Under the pieces are notes generated by a model. It did not search any database, was not told the DNA's origin, and saw only the letters and a program-made list of their open reading frames with translations. From Oscillospiraceae bacterium (lineage in GTDB: Bacteria > Bacillota > Clostridia > Oscillospirales > Ruminococcaceae), in the NCBI GenBank assembly GCA_020024215.1, contig JAHHUC010000012.1:1-39867 (forward strand): a stretch of DNA of 39,867 nt. Reading direction: 5' to 3'. The translations under genes were made by a program, and so were the position numbers. Shown here one piece after another: positions 18,025-26,140 of this stretch (position 1 is its first letter; each line of letters begins with the position of its first letter).

Positions 18025-18891
18025 ATGAAATATAATCAAATAGGAACTAAAATCAAGGAGCTTCGAATTCATAATAATCTGAAACAATCTGAATTTGCAC
18101 AGATTTTTGGAGTCTCTACACAAGCTGTTTCAAAATGGGAAAATGGCGGAACTCCGGATATTGATGTTTTAATTTCAATTGCAGATAGATTTGATATAAG
18201 TTTAGATGACCTTTGCGGACGTACTGCACATGGAGAAAATCAGCTTGAAAACTCCTTATACTTCTCTGTGTTAAATGCAAGCGAATCTGAAAGAATGAAG
18301 CGCTCCTGCCACTATTGCTGGTCTATTTTCAAAGGAGCTACCGGAATAAATGCCATAGAAAACCTGGGTTATTCCTCTGTGTCGGCAGAGGATGTAGAAT
18401 TTTCACGATGCCGTGTAAGCAGGGATGAGGGCATTGCCTATTTTCTTTCCTCACAAAATGCACAGCTTATGGCGTTGATGCCAGAACCGGAAAAAGGATT
18501 TGCCTCAATTTTGACCAGCACAGAGCAGTATTCAAAGCTATTCCATATATTATCTGACCCCCATGCGCTTGAATTGTTTATTTTTGTATGCACAAGGCAG
18601 CAGCTGCTATTTTCAATCCGTTTGGCATCTCGAGAGACAAATATACCTGAAAAGGAAGTTGAAAGGATATTCCAGAAATTTGAAGATTACTCTTGGCTTG
18701 TCAGAGAACCTGCTGATATTGATGATGAATCTATCATGCTGTATAGGCCGGCATATAAAGAATATTTTATATTTTTTTTATTTTTTGCCCAAGAGCTTAT
18801 CCATAATCCCCGCTTTCTCTATCTTGGAAGCGTCACCAATAGAACTAAACCCCTTTTAAACGAATGTGATGATGGGAAGGAAAACAAATAA
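18025..18891 (+). CDS. XRE-family transcriptional regulator with C-terminal domain
   Basis: A DNA-binding regulator. Residues about 7-62 form a Cro/C1-type helix-turn-helix (IKELRIHNNLKQSEFAQIFG then VSTQAVSKWENG, ending SLDDLC). The remaining part has no domain I can name with confidence; residues about 185-245, around IPEKEVERIFQKFEDYSWLV, read like a second winged helix. 288 residues. A weak AGGA site lies upstream of the ATG. Its divergent position next to oppB suggests it controls the peptide transport operon, which is inference from position. No obvious terminator follows immediately. Confidence 0.8.
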   Translation: MKYNQIGTKIKELRIHNNLKQSEFAQIFGVSTQAVSKWENGGTPDIDVLISIADRFDISLDDLCGRTAHGENQLENSLYFSVLNASESERMKRSCHYCWSIFKGATGINAIENLGYSSVSAEDVEFSRCRVSRDEGIAYFLSSQNAQLMALMPEPEKGFASILTSTEQYSKLFHILSDPHALELFIFVCTRQQLLFSIRLASRETNIPEKEVERIFQKFEDYSWLVREPADIDDESIMLYRPAYKEYFIFFLFFAQELIHNPRFLYLGSVTNRTKPLLNECDDGKENK

Positions 18892-19088
18892 CAGACACTT
18901 ACTTGTTTTATGATACTGAAAAGTGCTGTTAAACAACATTTTTTTACATTATCGCCTGCCGCTTTGTTATGTCGGAATTTTTCCATTTCAAAAAACTGAT
19001 GCAAGACAGGATATATGCCATAAAGAAAAGTCTGTCTACTGCCGATTATAATGGGTATAAAGGAAGGAATACTGTATAATTGACAGCC

Positions 19089-19116
19089 TTGACAAAGCTT
19101 TTATTTTATACATAAT
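19089..19116 (+). promoter_or_regulatory. Candidate plus-strand promoter of an untranslated RNA
   Basis: TTGACA (19089-19094) and CATAAT (19111-19116) are 16 bases apart. No plus-strand gene follows, but the long palindrome at 19225-19290 and a terminator with a six-T run at 19352-19381 do. Together these could define an RNA of about 260 nucleotides antisense to the small minus-strand ORF. Sequence match seen; transcription is inferred. Confidence 0.35.
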
Positions 19117-19220
19117 GTTTGGACACAATATAGATGTTTTTGACAACGATTTTGTAACAATATCCCGGCAAAACCACGGATGTAATCTATGGGACTTTCA
19201 TCATAAAATCCCCATATCAT
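19101..19220 (-). CDS. Possible 39-residue small protein
   Basis: This short frame begins MIWGFYDESP and ends with TAA. It is not recognised and has no clear membrane helix; it contains four cysteines. What supports it is an excellent ribosome site, AAAAGGAGG, with about nine bases before the ATG. That site lies in one arm of a long palindrome, so translation would be blocked when the RNA folds. It could also be a remnant of a larger gene, or a chance frame. Function unknown. Confidence 0.3.
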   Translation of the reverse strand: MIWGFYDESPIDYIRGFAGILLQNRCQKHLYCVQTLCIK

Positions 19221-19224
19221 ACAA

Positions 19225-19290
19225 AGAAACCTCCTTTTATTTGGTGATGGTTGGCCAACCTGACATCATTTTACCAAAAGGAGGTTTTCT
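19225..19290 (-). promoter_or_regulatory. Long palindrome sequestering a Shine-Dalgarno site
   Basis: AAACCTCCTTTT (19227-19238) and AAAAGGAGGTTT (19276-19287) are perfect 12-base complements. The interior holds the palindrome GGTTGGCCAACC (19249-19260) and further short pairings GGT/ACC and GATG/CATC. In a minus-strand transcript the second arm is the ribosome site of the ORF starting at 19220, and the first arm is its anti-Shine-Dalgarno. The structure is visible; regulation is inferred. Confidence 0.5.
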
Positions 19291-19351
19291 GTATCTAAAG
19301 ATTTTTATTTCATCAGTTGAACTGAGGTTTATTCCCTCTAAACCCAACAAC

Positions 19352-19381
19352 AAAAGCACCGTATTTCTACGATGCTTTTTT
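19352..19381. terminator. Bidirectional rho-independent terminator
   Basis: AAAAGCA-C-CGTA pairs with TACG-A-TGCTTTT around a TTTC loop. On the plus strand six T follow; on the minus strand TTTTGTTG follows. It can end the restriction-modification operon coming from the right and any plus-strand RNA coming from the left. Confidence 0.7.
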
Positions 19382-19419
19382 CTTGCTCGAAAGAGGCTTT
19401 TAGTTATTGCAAATACATT

Positions 19420-19926
19420 TTAAGCAGCTTTGCAATTCTGTTTTGCAAGGCTTCCAATTGTTTTTTTAGACTCAACGATTTTAGATTCTAATTCAGCAAC
19501 TTTTGCAGCCACTTTATTTTGTTCATTTATGTCTGGAGCATAGAAAGTTATTCCCTTAATACGGTCAATAGAAGCTCTATAATTTCTTGAAAATCCCACT
19601 TTCTTTCCTTCTCTTTCCAGAACATGTGCAAGATATCGAGCATTTACTTTATCGGTCTTGCAACGAAGAGCTCCACAATGGTCGGTTGGATAGAACGGAT
19701 TATCTTTTGGCATAAAACTTACAAGCCAGTCGCCATCAATACCCCAAAGAACAAAATCGAGGTAGAAATCTGTTATCAAAAGCTCATCAACATATCCAAA
19801 CGGCTCAAGAACATTTGCGCTATAAACCGGTACATTACCATTCTCAACCAAATTTTTCTTAAGAACACGCTGACAAATTGAAACAAGAAATTTTTTGCTG
19901 TTAGCAGGACTAAACTTATATCCTCC
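19420..19926 (-). pseudogene. Second specificity (TRD) domain cut off from the fused R-M-S gene by an in-frame TAG
   Basis: The frame encodes a target-recognition domain of the type I HsdS kind: NGNVPVYSANVLEPFGYVDE, VLWGIDGDW, DHCGALRCKTDKVNARYLA, and a closing helical segment (ELESKIVESKKTIGSLAKQN). It continues in exactly the same frame as the gene at 19927-23133, separated only by that gene's TAG; the 25 codons between the TAG and the first TTG are open and read as protein. GGGAGG lies at the junction, but no ATG, GTG or TTG stands at the right distance; the first possible start is TTG at 19851 without a ribosome site. I therefore read it as a domain lost by a nonsense mutation. Readthrough, or reinitiation at the TTG giving about 143 residues, is possible. 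The terminator at 19352-19381 follows. Confidence 0.7.
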
Positions 19927-22900
19927 CTAAGCAGAAATTACTTCCAGTTCATTGAACAAGTTTTCAATCTTCTTGAGGTAATTCTCAATATTCATACGTG
20001 TGGTGTTGTATTCTTCATCAATTTTTGCACATTCGGCAATTATCTGCCGCTGTATCTTAGTAGGCGGAATCGGTATTCTTACCTCTTCACGCAGGTATGT
20101 TGAATTTAAGCTCTTTCCAAATGCTTTATCACCGACACTTTCAAGGTCAATCAATTTACCCTTAAAAAGATAATACAAATACAAATCAAGCAGCTCTTCC
20201 TTATTTAAGGGAATTAGTGCCGCAATAGCTTCATTCGTGTATAAATCTGTTCCTGCAATTGCTGTTTTTCCTATACTTAGTTTAAAACTCAGCAGCGTTG
20301 TTCCGGCAGGAATCAATTTTACATTTGATGACCTAACCGCCTCATCAGTTATTTTCTCTTTCGTGTCCGTAATAATTTGCCCCTGCATTTCGGAAATAGA
20401 CACCCACAAATTTTCACCTGTAAAAAATTCCGGATTTTTCCTTGACGGAGTACCTCCTATATTTATTTCACAAACAGTTCCCAACGGAGCTAATGGATAT
20501 TTGCTTTTCAGCTCTATCGCTTTTTCGGTATTTAGGCGTATTTCCTTGTTAAAATTAGTGCGTGAATAGTCAAGCATGTCTTTTGTGCTGACAATTGAAC
20601 AGAATGTTTTTTGTTCCTCAGTCAAGGACGGTATTACCTCGCCAAAGGAATTACGAATTATATCCGCAAGAGTTCCCTTTGCTGCCCTGTCAGAATCCTT
20701 ATATAATTTTCCTCCCGGTGTAATAATTTGAATACCTTCATTGCCCTTTCGATTAGACCAATCGTAGCCAAGAAATTTTTTCTGCTCCTTATTATCGGCA
20801 GGGGCTTTAATAATGACAGTTGTCTGCTGATATACCAAGGAAAAATATAATAGCTTTTCTTTTTCAATAGAATCAATATAAAAATATAATTTTTCGAGGT
20901 ATACAGCTTCTTGTTCTTCTTTGCTTTTATTTTTAAATGCCTTTGTTTTCTGCAAATTCTTCGCCTCTGCCAAGCTGTAAAATTCCCTCACATACATTTT
21001 AAAATACTCAATATCTGACAGCTCTTTGAGAGAGTAGTTTCTTTTTAAGAAAGCTGAGTAGGTTTGCTCATCAAGCCCTATCTGCACAAGATATTCACTT
21101 AAAATATTCTTATCCTTCCATTCTGTTAAATCTTCACCTCCTAGTATTGCTTCTACTGAATCTGCGGATAAATCTACTTTCTTGGGTGGTTCATTGAACT
21201 TTTCAAGAAACAGGACAACTGTGTTAGTTCCCGTCGCATTGAATGTTTTAGAGCCAAATGCAACTATGGCTCTGATATAAAAGTTTTGCAAAAGCTGCTC
21301 ACGCGCCCCTATATAGCTTGCACTGTCATTAGAAAGAATTGAGCTGGGCAAGATAACTGCCGCAATTCCCTTTGGCTTTAACAGTTGACCTATACGCTCA
21401 ACAAACAAAGTCTCAATTTCTCCGCCATTTAAGCCTATGCAGTCCAGTAAATTAAAACTGTTATTTTTCAGCTGCAAATGCTGTTTGAAATCCTTGACCG
21501 AATAAGGCGGATTTGCCACAAGAATATCAAATGTACAATTATCAATACCCTTATCCGATGAATTTTCAAGTCCGTCTCCAAAAATAATATTTCCCTCTCC
21601 TGCACCATTCATAAACAATGATATCTTTGCAACTCTGGCAAGACGATAATCCTTTTCAATTCCGAATATATGATCTCTTACCCAAGAGTTATCTCCGTCT
21701 GTTTTTGCAAAATAATCAATTGCTTCTACTGCCTCGGTCAAAAAGTGTCCGGCACCACAGGCATAGTCAATAACCTTAGGATACACTGTTCCCCTTTCAG
21801 ACTTGACCATACAATCAACCGGCAAGCTGTCCCATATAAATCTAGTTATAGGCATGGGTGTAAAGAACTGTCCTTCGTTTTGCTTAAAGCCTTTATTTAA
21901 AAGCTGTTCAAATAAATCGCCAAGGAACTGATGCTTTGAAGAGTAGACAATTCTGTATTTTTCAAACAGCTGAACCATCTCAACAAGTATTTTTCCATTC
22001 TGATAAAACAATTCCTCATTATGGACATCTTTAAATGCAAAGTCATTGTTTGAATAGAATTTCAAAATGCGAATTGTTTTTTGCAAATCCTCAATAGCCT
22101 TTTTTCGTTTTGAACCGGTATAGGTGGCAAATAACCACTCAGGATAATCAGCCGATACATAATATATCTCCTCACGCATAAATTTTTCCATACCGTCACG
22201 ATGAAGCCTCTGCAAGCGATCCTGTAAGGTTTCGTAAGTATCTGTGCCCTGCTTATACTGAAATTCCACCTCATCATTCTCGTCCTTTGTGCTCTCATCA
22301 ACCAGCTTGCATATAAATAAGGCTATCAGACGATTAAATGCATTTTCTTTATCACTGACATTGTTATGCCGCAAAATTTCTTCAAATTTATTTACAATTT
22401 TATCATCCACAGTAAAATCGCGAAGATTTTTCTTCCGCAATGGTTTAACACCAATTTTATAAGCCACTGATTCTTCTGAAAAAACCAAATCATCGTGAAT
22501 TTGGTTTGCATAGGTTTCTTTCCAGACTTCATATCTTTCCAATGTTGTGTGAGCATCACAATACAGCTTTATGCTTTTATCTTTTTTGGCAATAAGAACA
22601 ATATTTGCATCATCAGAGCAATCAATGGTTGGAGCTTTATAATTTATTTCACCGTCTTTAAAATCCGACGCATATAAAACAAGCCATTTGCAGGACTGTT
22701 CTTGCTGCCAATATGAAAACAATTGAGCCTCATCATTTTTTGTATCATTTAGTGCCTTATCAAACTCTCTGCCCCAAGTTTTGCACTCAATGATAAACAG
22801 CATGCATCCATTCTTATCAACTACGCAAATATCTGCACGACCACTTTTGCCATCATGCCCTAATTGCCACTGCTTTTCCAATTCAATATGTTCAGGGCGA

Positions 22901-23133
22901 TATCCTTTAGCAAGAAGTCTGTTGACACACTCAAAAACCACAAAGTTCTCAGGCGCATTAAAGCCATCATTGCGATCGCTACCTTTAATTTCACTTGGAT
23001 AAATCAACTTTTCGGCATCAAAATCCACCCTAAGAGAAACGCCCGGTGATGCAAATTTCTTTTCATACTTATTTCCCTCTGCTGTAAACCCGATAACAGA
23101 AAGCATATCTTTAAGATTGGATTTTGTTATCAT
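19927..23133 (-). CDS. Fused restriction-methylation-specificity enzyme (type IIB/IIG, BcgI/AloI-like)
   Basis: One polypeptide of 1068 residues carries three functions. Near the N-terminus is a PD-(D/E)xK nuclease core, D101...E116-C-K118 (GRADICVV, FIIECKTW). In the middle is an N6-adenine methyltransferase with motif I DYACGAGHFL (about residue 455) and motif IV NPPYSV (about 541). From about 876 is an HsdS-type target-recognition domain (APLGTVCEINIGGTPSRKNP, then IPIPPTKIQRQII). The ribosome site is GGAGGAATAGAA before the ATG, and the small XRE gene lies 13 bases upstream. Enzymes of this type normally have two recognition domains; here the second follows in frame after a TAG (see 19420-19926). 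As it stands the enzyme may recognise only half its site, act as a dimer, or be inactive. Confidence 0.9.
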   Translation of the reverse strand: MITKSNLKDMLSVIGFTAEGNKYEKKFASPGVSLRVDFDAEKLIYPSEIKGSDRNDGFNAPENFVVFECVNRLLAKGYRPEHIELEKQWQLGHDGKSGRADICVVDKNGCMLFIIECKTWGREFDKALNDTKNDEAQLFSYWQQEQSCKWLVLYASDFKDGEINYKAPTIDCSDDANIVLIAKKDKSIKLYCDAHTTLERYEVWKETYANQIHDDLVFSEESVAYKIGVKPLRKKNLRDFTVDDKIVNKFEEILRHNNVSDKENAFNRLIALFICKLVDESTKDENDEVEFQYKQGTDTYETLQDRLQRLHRDGMEKFMREEIYYVSADYPEWLFATYTGSKRKKAIEDLQKTIRILKFYSNNDFAFKDVHNEELFYQNGKILVEMVQLFEKYRIVYSSKHQFLGDLFEQLLNKGFKQNEGQFFTPMPITRFIWDSLPVDCMVKSERGTVYPKVIDYACGAGHFLTEAVEAIDYFAKTDGDNSWVRDHIFGIEKDYRLARVAKISLFMNGAGEGNIIFGDGLENSSDKGIDNCTFDILVANPPYSVKDFKQHLQLKNNSFNLLDCIGLNGGEIETLFVERIGQLLKPKGIAAVILPSSILSNDSASYIGAREQLLQNFYIRAIVAFGSKTFNATGTNTVVLFLEKFNEPPKKVDLSADSVEAILGGEDLTEWKDKNILSEYLVQIGLDEQTYSAFLKRNYSLKELSDIEYFKMYVREFYSLAEAKNLQKTKAFKNKSKEEQEAVYLEKLYFYIDSIEKEKLLYFSLVYQQTTVIIKAPADNKEQKKFLGYDWSNRKGNEGIQIITPGGKLYKDSDRAAKGTLADIIRNSFGEVIPSLTEEQKTFCSIVSTKDMLDYSRTNFNKEIRLNTEKAIELKSKYPLAPLGTVCEINIGGTPSRKNPEFFTGENLWVSISEMQGQIITDTKEKITDEAVRSSNVKLIPAGTTLLSFKLSIGKTAIAGTDLYTNEAIAALIPLNKEELLDLYLYYLFKGKLIDLESVGDKAFGKSLNSTYLREEVRIPIPPTKIQRQIIAECAKIDEEYNTTRMNIENYLKKIENLFNELEVISA

Positions 23134-23146
23134 TTCTATTCCTCCG

Positions 23147-23377
23147 TTATTCTGATTTCTTTTTCTCGTTAAGCCATTCGGCTTCTATTTCTGAATATTC
23201 TGAATTGTTTTCTTCGCAAAAGGCTTTTATTGCTTTCATTGCAATAAGATTAGGCATTGTCTTTCCGTTTTCCCAACGGTTAATGGTTATGACAGAAACA
23301 TTCAGCTTCCTTGCAAAATCTTCCTGAGAAAGCAATGATTTCATTCTGATATTTTTAATTGCTTGTTTAAATGACAT
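23147..23377 (-). CDS. Small XRE-family regulator, likely controller of the R-M gene
   Basis: About 76 residues, almost wholly a helix-turn-helix: SLLSQEDFARKLNVS, then VITINRWENGKTMP. Its size and position directly before a restriction-modification gene fit a controller (C-protein-like) or repressor role. I start at the ATG giving MSFKQAIK. A TTG two codons upstream (23383) has closer spacing to AGGAGA and is an alternative. The promoter upstream contains repeated TATCA elements that may be its binding site. Confidence 0.78.
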   Translation of the reverse strand: MSFKQAIKNIRMKSLLSQEDFARKLNVSVITINRWENGKTMPNLIAMKAIKAFCEENNSEYSEIEAEWLNEKKKSE

Positions 23378-23393
23378 TATCAAAACATTCTCC

Positions 23394-23440
23394 TATCAAA
23401 ATATTGTCTTTATAATATCATATACCTATCATTCTTTCAA
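23394..23440 (-). promoter_or_regulatory. R-M operon promoter with direct-repeat operator candidates
   Basis: On the minus strand TTGAAA (23440-23435), 17 bases, and TATTAT (23417-23412) form a good sigma-A promoter. On the plus strand TATCAT occurs at 23416-23421 and 23427-23432 (11 bases apart), with TATCAA at 23394-23399, 22 bases from the nearest. The helical-turn spacing and overlap with the promoter suggest autoregulation by the XRE protein. Promoter seen; operator inferred. Confidence 0.6.
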
Positions 23441-23560
23441 CATATCTAGTCATTTTGGACTAATCCCCTCAGCGATACAAGCGGTTTTATATATTCTTGA
23501 TTGCTTTTTAAAGCATAACCTCCGGTTTAAGGAGAGTTTATTTTGGCTAAAGCCAACAAC

Positions 23561-23589
23561 AAAAAAACCTGATTCAAAGAATCAGGTTT
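23561..23589 (-). terminator. Terminator of the initiator tRNA gene
   Basis: Read on the minus strand AAACCTGATT pairs with AATCAGGTTT, followed by a run of T. It lies three bases after the tRNA 3' end. Confidence 0.85.
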
Positions 23590-23591
23590 GG

Positions 23592-23668
<77 letters not shown>

Positions 23669-23704
23669 ATATTTAATTTACACCGCTCATCCGGCGACTT
23701 CATA

Positions 23705-23733
23705 ATAATAACATATGCGGCTGTATTTGTCAA
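23705..23733 (-). promoter_or_regulatory. Strong promoter of the initiator tRNA
   Basis: A perfect TTGACA (23733-23728), a 17-base spacer and TATTAT (23710-23705) lie about 37 bases upstream of the tRNA 5' end. This near-consensus form suits a stable RNA gene. Confidence 0.8.
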
Positions 23734-24183
23734 TACAAAATTTCTATTTTTCAAAAATAAATTTAGCTGTTTACAAAAATCGGCTTAGTCACAGGCTTTT
23801 TGGCAGCAAAATTGCTTTTTAGACACTATTTATATCGCTTTTTGATTCTCCTATCAGCCTAAATTGCATTCTTCTTATTTTTAATAATATCACATATCCG
23901 TAAAATAAAATATTTTTAAAGATTAACAATTTGAAAAAATTGCTTTCTCATTTTTTAAGCACCTTTATCAGATTTTAAAATGTAATTTTTATTAAAGCAA
24001 GCCTTTTCTCTTATACTGACTGCCTGAAGAAAGCTAAACAAGATATCATATATATATTCAGTTTGTCCTTGCTTTGGGAATCATAGCCTTCATTTCTGCC
24101 GGCTTTCATAGTATAAAAACAATATTGTCATTCAAACAATACACGCATAAAAAAATTACAATGATAAAATAGTATATCAAAAC
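23734..24183. other. AT-rich intergenic stretch without visible gene
   Basis: I see no coding frame, tRNA or convincing structured RNA in these roughly 450 bases between the tRNA promoter and the selB terminator. In particular, no selenocysteine tRNA (selC) is present here, although selB is adjacent. Confidence 0.6.
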
Positions 24184-24224
24184 AAAAGCCCTCAGGTATT
24201 TTAATGAGCCCTGAGAGCTTTTTT
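24184..24224. terminator. Terminator after selB
   Basis: AAAAGC-C-CTCAGG pairs with CCTGAG-A-GCTTTT. T-runs occur on both strands (TTTTTT on plus, TTTTGTTTT on minus). It lies six bases after the selB stop and ends the selA-selB transcript. Confidence 0.75.
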
Positions 24225-24229
24225 GCGTT

Positions 24230-26140
24230 CTATTTATTTTTCAAAAGAACTCTTGCCTCGCCTTCCATTTTGGTAAGCTTTATCTTATCCCAATATTCCA
24301 AAAGCGAAAGTGCAAACTTTCTGGAGGTTTGCAGATAATCTCTCATCTGTGCTAATGTTATTTCATCATTTTCTTCAAAATGCTTATAAAGCATATCCAA
24401 GGCCCTTTTATAATGCTCACCTGAAAATACCATCTTAGGCGCTACCAAAACTATATTTTCATCATTTAAAAGCGCTGTAAAGACCATTTTGCAATCGTCC
24501 TTTTCCTTGGATGTAAAAAGCTTATATATATCATCAACAGAAGGAGGAGCATATGCTCCCTCATCAAGGGCTTTCATTATTCTGCCCATAATATTTTTGT
24601 GCCTCGGTGAGAACTTCACTTCAAAATCATAAAGTGCCACCAACTCATTTTGGCGTTTTATCACCCGGTCATTTTCTAAAAGTGACAGAATTCCCTCAAA
24701 GGCATTTGTATCCGACTTTGGGAAAATTTTCTGCTTTAACTCGCTCTTTTTAATTCCAAAGGAAAGCGGGTTGGCATTGTGATAGCTATTTAAAATCTCA
24801 CCTATTTCGGACTTAAAGCTGCCTAAGGCAGACAAATCCACATAGAAGGACGGCAGATATTCAACTATTTCCCCCTCGGATAAAAGTGTTTCGATCTCAG
24901 AATCCACAGCCTCAGGTGTAAGGGAAACATCCTTGTATATGTCCTTCTTGCCCAGCAAAAACTGTGCATTTTTCTTTATGGATTCCAGCACCATATGTCT
25001 TTCGCTGCCATTGAGCGTATTTTCCAAAGAAGAAAGCAGCTCTTTATCAAATCTCTTATGCTTTTTGGGGTCGGCATTTAAAATCACTCCACCGCCGATA
25101 GTCTCAAGAGGTGAGAAAAATCTTATTACAAATCTGTCCTTTTCCCTCGTTGCCATCTCGCTTGTCAGCCTGAGCTGTGCAAAGCAGGAGTCCCCGGCTT
25201 TCAGCTCATCCCTATCCAAAAGGCAGACCTTTGCAACCGCAGATGAAGAGCCGTGATGAACATGAACTGTTGAATTATTCTTAACAATTCTCTGGCAGTC
25301 CTTTAAAATTTCCAGCCTCACATCCAGCATCATAGCGCATTTTACACTGTTTGGAAAAGCCAGTGTACTGCCCTTTTTAAGCTGATTTTTCTTTATGTTT
25401 GCAAGGTTCACGGCAACTCTCTGACCTGCATAGGCAGTGTCCACATCCTTTGAATGGACCTGAAGATTTCTCACCCTGGCTGTAAGCTTTTCCGGGTAAA
25501 TCATAATTTCCTCACCCACAGAAACTCTTCCGTCTGTCAATGTTCCTGTGGCAACCGTTCCAAAGCCCTCAATGGAAAATACTCTGTCGGCAGGCAGACG
25601 GAAGGGAGAATGGCTGTTTTTGTCCTCCACTTCATCAATAAGACCGCATATTGTATCCTTCAACAAGTCCAGATTTTCCCCTGTGTAGGATGAAACCGGC
25701 ACTATCGGGCAGCCTTCAAGAAATGTTCCCTTTGTGTGCTCTGCAACATCCTCCTTAACCATCTCAACAAAATCAGGCTCAGCCAAGTCTGTTTTTGTTA
25801 TGACCACAAGTCCTTTTTTAATTCCCAGAAGTGTAAGTATCTCCAAATGCTCTATGGTCTGGGGCATAAAGCCCTCATCAGCTGCCACTATAAGCATTGC
25901 CAAATCTATTCCGCCGGCACCCATAAGCATATTTTTTATAAATGCCTCATGGCCCGGAACATCCACTATTCCCGCCTGATAGCCGTTGGGAAATTCTATA
26001 TGGGAAAAGCCCAGCTCAATGGTTATGCCCCTCTTTTTTTCCTCCTTGAGCCTGTCTGCATCTATGCCGGTAAGTGCTTTTATAAGGCTGGTTTTGCCGT
26101 GGTCAACATGACCTGCGGTTCCTATAATAATATGCTTCAA
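24230..26140 (-). CDS. selB: Selenocysteine-specific elongation factor SelB
   Basis: SelB is the GTPase that brings Sec-tRNA to UGA codons followed by a SECIS hairpin; here it serves grdA and grdB. G motifs are GTAGHVDHGKTSL, DVPGHEAFIKNM and TKTDL. EF-Tu-like domains 2 and 3 follow, and the C-terminal 250 or so residues should be the winged helices that bind SECIS RNA. 636 residues is normal length. The start is TTG, immediately after the selA TAG (TAGTTG), with AAGGAG nine bases upstream, so the two genes are coupled. Confidence 0.95.
   Translation of the reverse strand: MKHIIIGTAGHVDHGKTSLIKALTGIDADRLKEEKKRGITIELGFSHIEFPNGYQAGIVDVPGHEAFIKNMLMGAGGIDLAMLIVAADEGFMPQTIEHLEILTLLGIKKGLVVITKTDLAEPDFVEMVKEDVAEHTKGTFLEGCPIVPVSSYTGENLDLLKDTICGLIDEVEDKNSHSPFRLPADRVFSIEGFGTVATGTLTDGRVSVGEEIMIYPEKLTARVRNLQVHSKDVDTAYAGQRVAVNLANIKKNQLKKGSTLAFPNSVKCAMMLDVRLEILKDCQRIVKNNSTVHVHHGSSSAVAKVCLLDRDELKAGDSCFAQLRLTSEMATREKDRFVIRFFSPLETIGGGVILNADPKKHKRFDKELLSSLENTLNGSERHMVLESIKKNAQFLLGKKDIYKDVSLTPEAVDSEIETLLSEGEIVEYLPSFYVDLSALGSFKSEIGEILNSYHNANPLSFGIKKSELKQKIFPKSDTNAFEGILSLLENDRVIKRQNELVALYDFEVKFSPRHKNIMGRIMKALDEGAYAPPSVDDIYKLFTSKEKDDCKMVFTALLNDENIVLVAPKMVFSGEHYKRALDMLYKHFEENDEITLAQMRDYLQTSRKFALSLLEYWDKIKLTKMEGEARVLLKNK

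Noticed and set aside
19115..19423. 102-codon plus-strand ORF over the palindrome region
   Set aside because: It reads straight through the palindrome and the terminator, has no family resemblance and no ribosome site.
19927..19929. TAG in the R-M gene as a pyrrolysine codon
   Set aside because: No pyl genes are visible, TAG ends several neighbouring genes normally, and a linker between two recognition domains is no place for a catalytic residue.
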